Assembly: GCA_030639955.1 (NCBI GenBank)
Contig: DAOWKH010000111.1
Span: 1-6,812, forward strand
DNA: 6,812 nucleotides
From: Candidatus Omnitrophota bacterium
Lineage (GTDB): Bacteria; Omnitrophota; 4484-213
Direction: 5' to 3'
The notes below the pieces were generated by a model. It saw only the letters and a program-made list of their open reading frames with translations, did no database searches and was not told the DNA's origin. Shown one piece after another: positions 5,839 to 6,812 of the stretch; position 1 is the stretch's first letter, and each line of letters opens with the position of its first letter. Position numbers and translations under genes: made by a program.

Positions 5839-6434
5839 TTCTCTAATATTTCCTTTATCTTGCTTTCGGTTTTTTTAATCCCTTCCACCTTCACCATCTT
5901 TATCCGTTCTGGTTCTTGAGCAGCTAATTTTAGATAACCTGCTTTTACTCGTTGGTGATAGGCGAAGGATTTTTGCTCTATGCGGTCTTTTTCTTTTGCC
6001 CTTCGCAATCCCTCACCCACATCTACATCCAAAAGAATGGTTAGATCGGGTTTTAATTCAATAAAACCGTTTATCTCTTTTATAAAATCAATGCTTAGCC
6101 CGCTTCCGTAACCCTGATAGCAAATAGTAGCGTCTAAAAAACGGTCAGTGATGACTATTTTTCCTTTAGCTAACTCTGGTTTTATTACTTCTTTTACCAA
6201 TTGCGCTCGACTGGCAACAAAAAGAAAGAGTTCGCAATAATCGTCCATCTTTTTATATCGGTGCCCTAATAAAATCTTTCTTATCTCTTCACCAATCTCA
6301 GTGCCCCCGGGCTCGCGGGTGAACACTACTGAAAATCCTTTTTCTTTCAGAAATTCAATAGCCGATTTTATCTGGGTAGATTTTCCGCTGCCTTCTCCGC
6401 CCTCAAAAGTAATAAATTTCCCTTGTTTACTCAA
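5823..6434 (-). CDS. tmk: Thymidylate (dTMP) kinase
   Basis: Phosphorylates dTMP to dTDP with ATP, an essential step of dTTP synthesis for DNA replication. The 203-residue length is normal. The P-loop EGGEGSGKST is at 11-20, the substrate-binding FTREPGGTEIGEE at 38-50 and the DRF motif at 97-99. The lid region contains RAKEKDRIEQKSF followed by HQRVKAGY. The start is a TTG at 6434; no ATG or GTG lies between it and the P-loop, and AGAGGTGAT ends eight bases upstream, inside the ftsB-like gene, which supports this start. It overlaps the upstream gene by 8 bp and holB by 16 bp, so all three are probably cotranslated. Confidence 0.96.
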   Translation of the reverse strand: MSKQGKFITFEGGEGSGKSTQIKSAIEFLKEKGFSVVFTREPGGTEIGEEIRKILLGHRYKKMDDYCELFLFVASRAQLVKEVIKPELAKGKIVITDRFLDATICYQGYGSGLSIDFIKEINGFIELKPDLTILLDVDVGEGLRRAKEKDRIEQKSFAYHQRVKAGYLKLAAQEPERIKMVKVEGIKKTESKIKEILEKCLKC

Positions 6435-6690
6435 TTTTATATATCACCTCTCCCTTTTTACCCATTTTTAGTGCTTCTCTGCCCAATTTTTCGATGTAAA
6501 AATCCTCTTGATATCTTTTTTCTTGCTCTCTCAATTGCGCATTTTCTTTCTTTAATCTCTCAATCTCCTGCAAAATCATCCTATTCTGCTCGCGTATCTG
6601 CTGGAGTTTAGAAAAACCGGGGGCAAATATAAAGGATAGAATAATAAAACACGCAAAACCGATGATTATTGTCTTTTTGGAAATAAACAT
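6427..6690 (-). CDS. FtsB/DivIC-like septum formation initiator
   Basis: Small bitopic membrane protein of the divisome. FtsB and DivIC proteins bind FtsL and FtsQ/DivIB and help activate septal peptidoglycan synthesis. From the ATG at 6690 the product is 87 residues: a short basic N-terminus (MFISKK), one hydrophobic segment (TIIIGFACFIILSFIFA), then a charged coiled coil rich in Q, E, K and R (about 26-60), and the family-like ending DFYIEKLGREALKMGKKGEV. An in-frame TTG at 6699 would add three residues, but it lies in the arm of a hairpin repeat, so the ATG is preferred. The stop overlaps the tmk start by 8 bp. FtsB and DivIC cannot be told apart from this sequence. It is the first gene of the visible cluster. 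Confidence 0.86.
   Translation of the reverse strand: MFISKKTIIIGFACFIILSFIFAPGFSKLQQIREQNRMILQEIERLKKENAQLREQEKRYQEDFYIEKLGREALKMGKKGEVIYKIE
6443..6451 (-). promoter_or_regulatory. Ribosome binding site of tmk that supports a TTG start
   Basis: AGAGGTGAT is close to the full Shine-Dalgarno consensus AGGAGGTGAT. It lies inside the last codons of the ftsB-like gene, eight bases before the TTG of tmk. Because the start codon is weak, this site is the main evidence for the chosen start. Confidence 0.75.
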
Positions 6691-6695
6691 ATCAC

Positions 6696-6721
6696 TCAAC
6701 TTTGACGAATGCCAAAGTTGA
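6696..6721. repeat. Hairpin directly upstream of the ftsB-like gene
   Basis: TCAACTTTG (6696-6704) and CAAAGTTGA (6713-6721) form a perfect 9-bp stem with an 8-base loop. The stem begins five bases before the preferred ATG, over the place of the ribosome binding site. The arm start CAACTT matches the hairpin before ricT. Confidence 0.8.
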
Positions 6722-6812
6722 ATTTTCAGTTTTCAATTTCTAATTTCCAATCAATTTCTAATTTTAGAATTTTCAATTGAAAATTAATTAAATGCCCGTC
6801 CTCCGCAGTAGC
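6722..6812. repeat. AT-rich repeat leader upstream of the cluster
   Basis: A 13-base direct repeat, CAATTTCTAATTT, lies at 6734-6746 and 6752-6764. A perfect 18-bp palindrome, AATTTTCAATTGAAAATT, lies at 6768-6785. The last 20 bases become GC-richer and may belong to the next repeat or gene. The region is where a promoter for the cluster would lie, but no convincing -35/-10 pair was recognised, and the AT bias makes chance matches likely. Confidence 0.6.

Overview
The window is an AT-rich bacterial segment with seven complete protein genes, all on the minus strand. They read from the right edge to the left: a FtsB/DivIC-like division protein, tmk (dTMP kinase), holB (DNA polymerase III delta'), ricT (PSP1/YaaT family), metG (Met-tRNA synthetase), tatD (metal-dependent nuclease) and argS (Arg-tRNA synthetase). 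The relative order tmk-holB-ricT-metG-tatD matches the order of these genes in Bacillus subtilis (with other genes between them there), so this is an old conserved housekeeping cluster. Spacing is tight: ftsB-like/tmk, tmk/holB and metG/tatD overlap, and tatD/argS are 17 bp apart. One polycistronic transcript is likely. No tRNA, rRNA, CRISPR, transposase or phage gene was seen, and no gene-free stretch exceeds 300 bp.

Lineage cannot be proven from sequence alone. The combination of housekeeping genes of diverse-bacterium type, AT-rich coding sequence and many short palindromic repeats resembles uncultured-lineage genomes such as Omnitrophota. That is an inference from general impression, not a search result.

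Layout on the + axis: 1-33 hairpin repeat; 45-1718 argS; 1736-2524 tatD; 2517-4034 metG with two apparent in-frame repeat insertions; 4035-4139 degenerate GTCACAA-type repeats that also form the last codons of ricT; 4140-4203 palindromic element in the ricT tail; 4124-4870 ricT; 4871-5007 intergenic stretch holding three stacked hairpins; 5008-5838 holB with a 60-bp in-frame element; 5823-6434 tmk; 6427-6690 ftsB-like gene; 6691-6812 leader of hairpin plus AT-rich repeats.

The genes cover replication and nucleotide supply (tmk, holB), cell division (ftsB-like), tRNA charging (metG, argS), RNA or regulatory maturation (ricT) and nucleic-acid clean-up (tatD). The most unusual feature is the density of small palindromic elements, about ten in 6.8 kb. 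They lie between genes, against start and stop codons, and inside coding sequence with the frame kept. Each ORF still looks functional, so this resembles the in-gene palindromic elements known from Rickettsia, possibly as several independent families.
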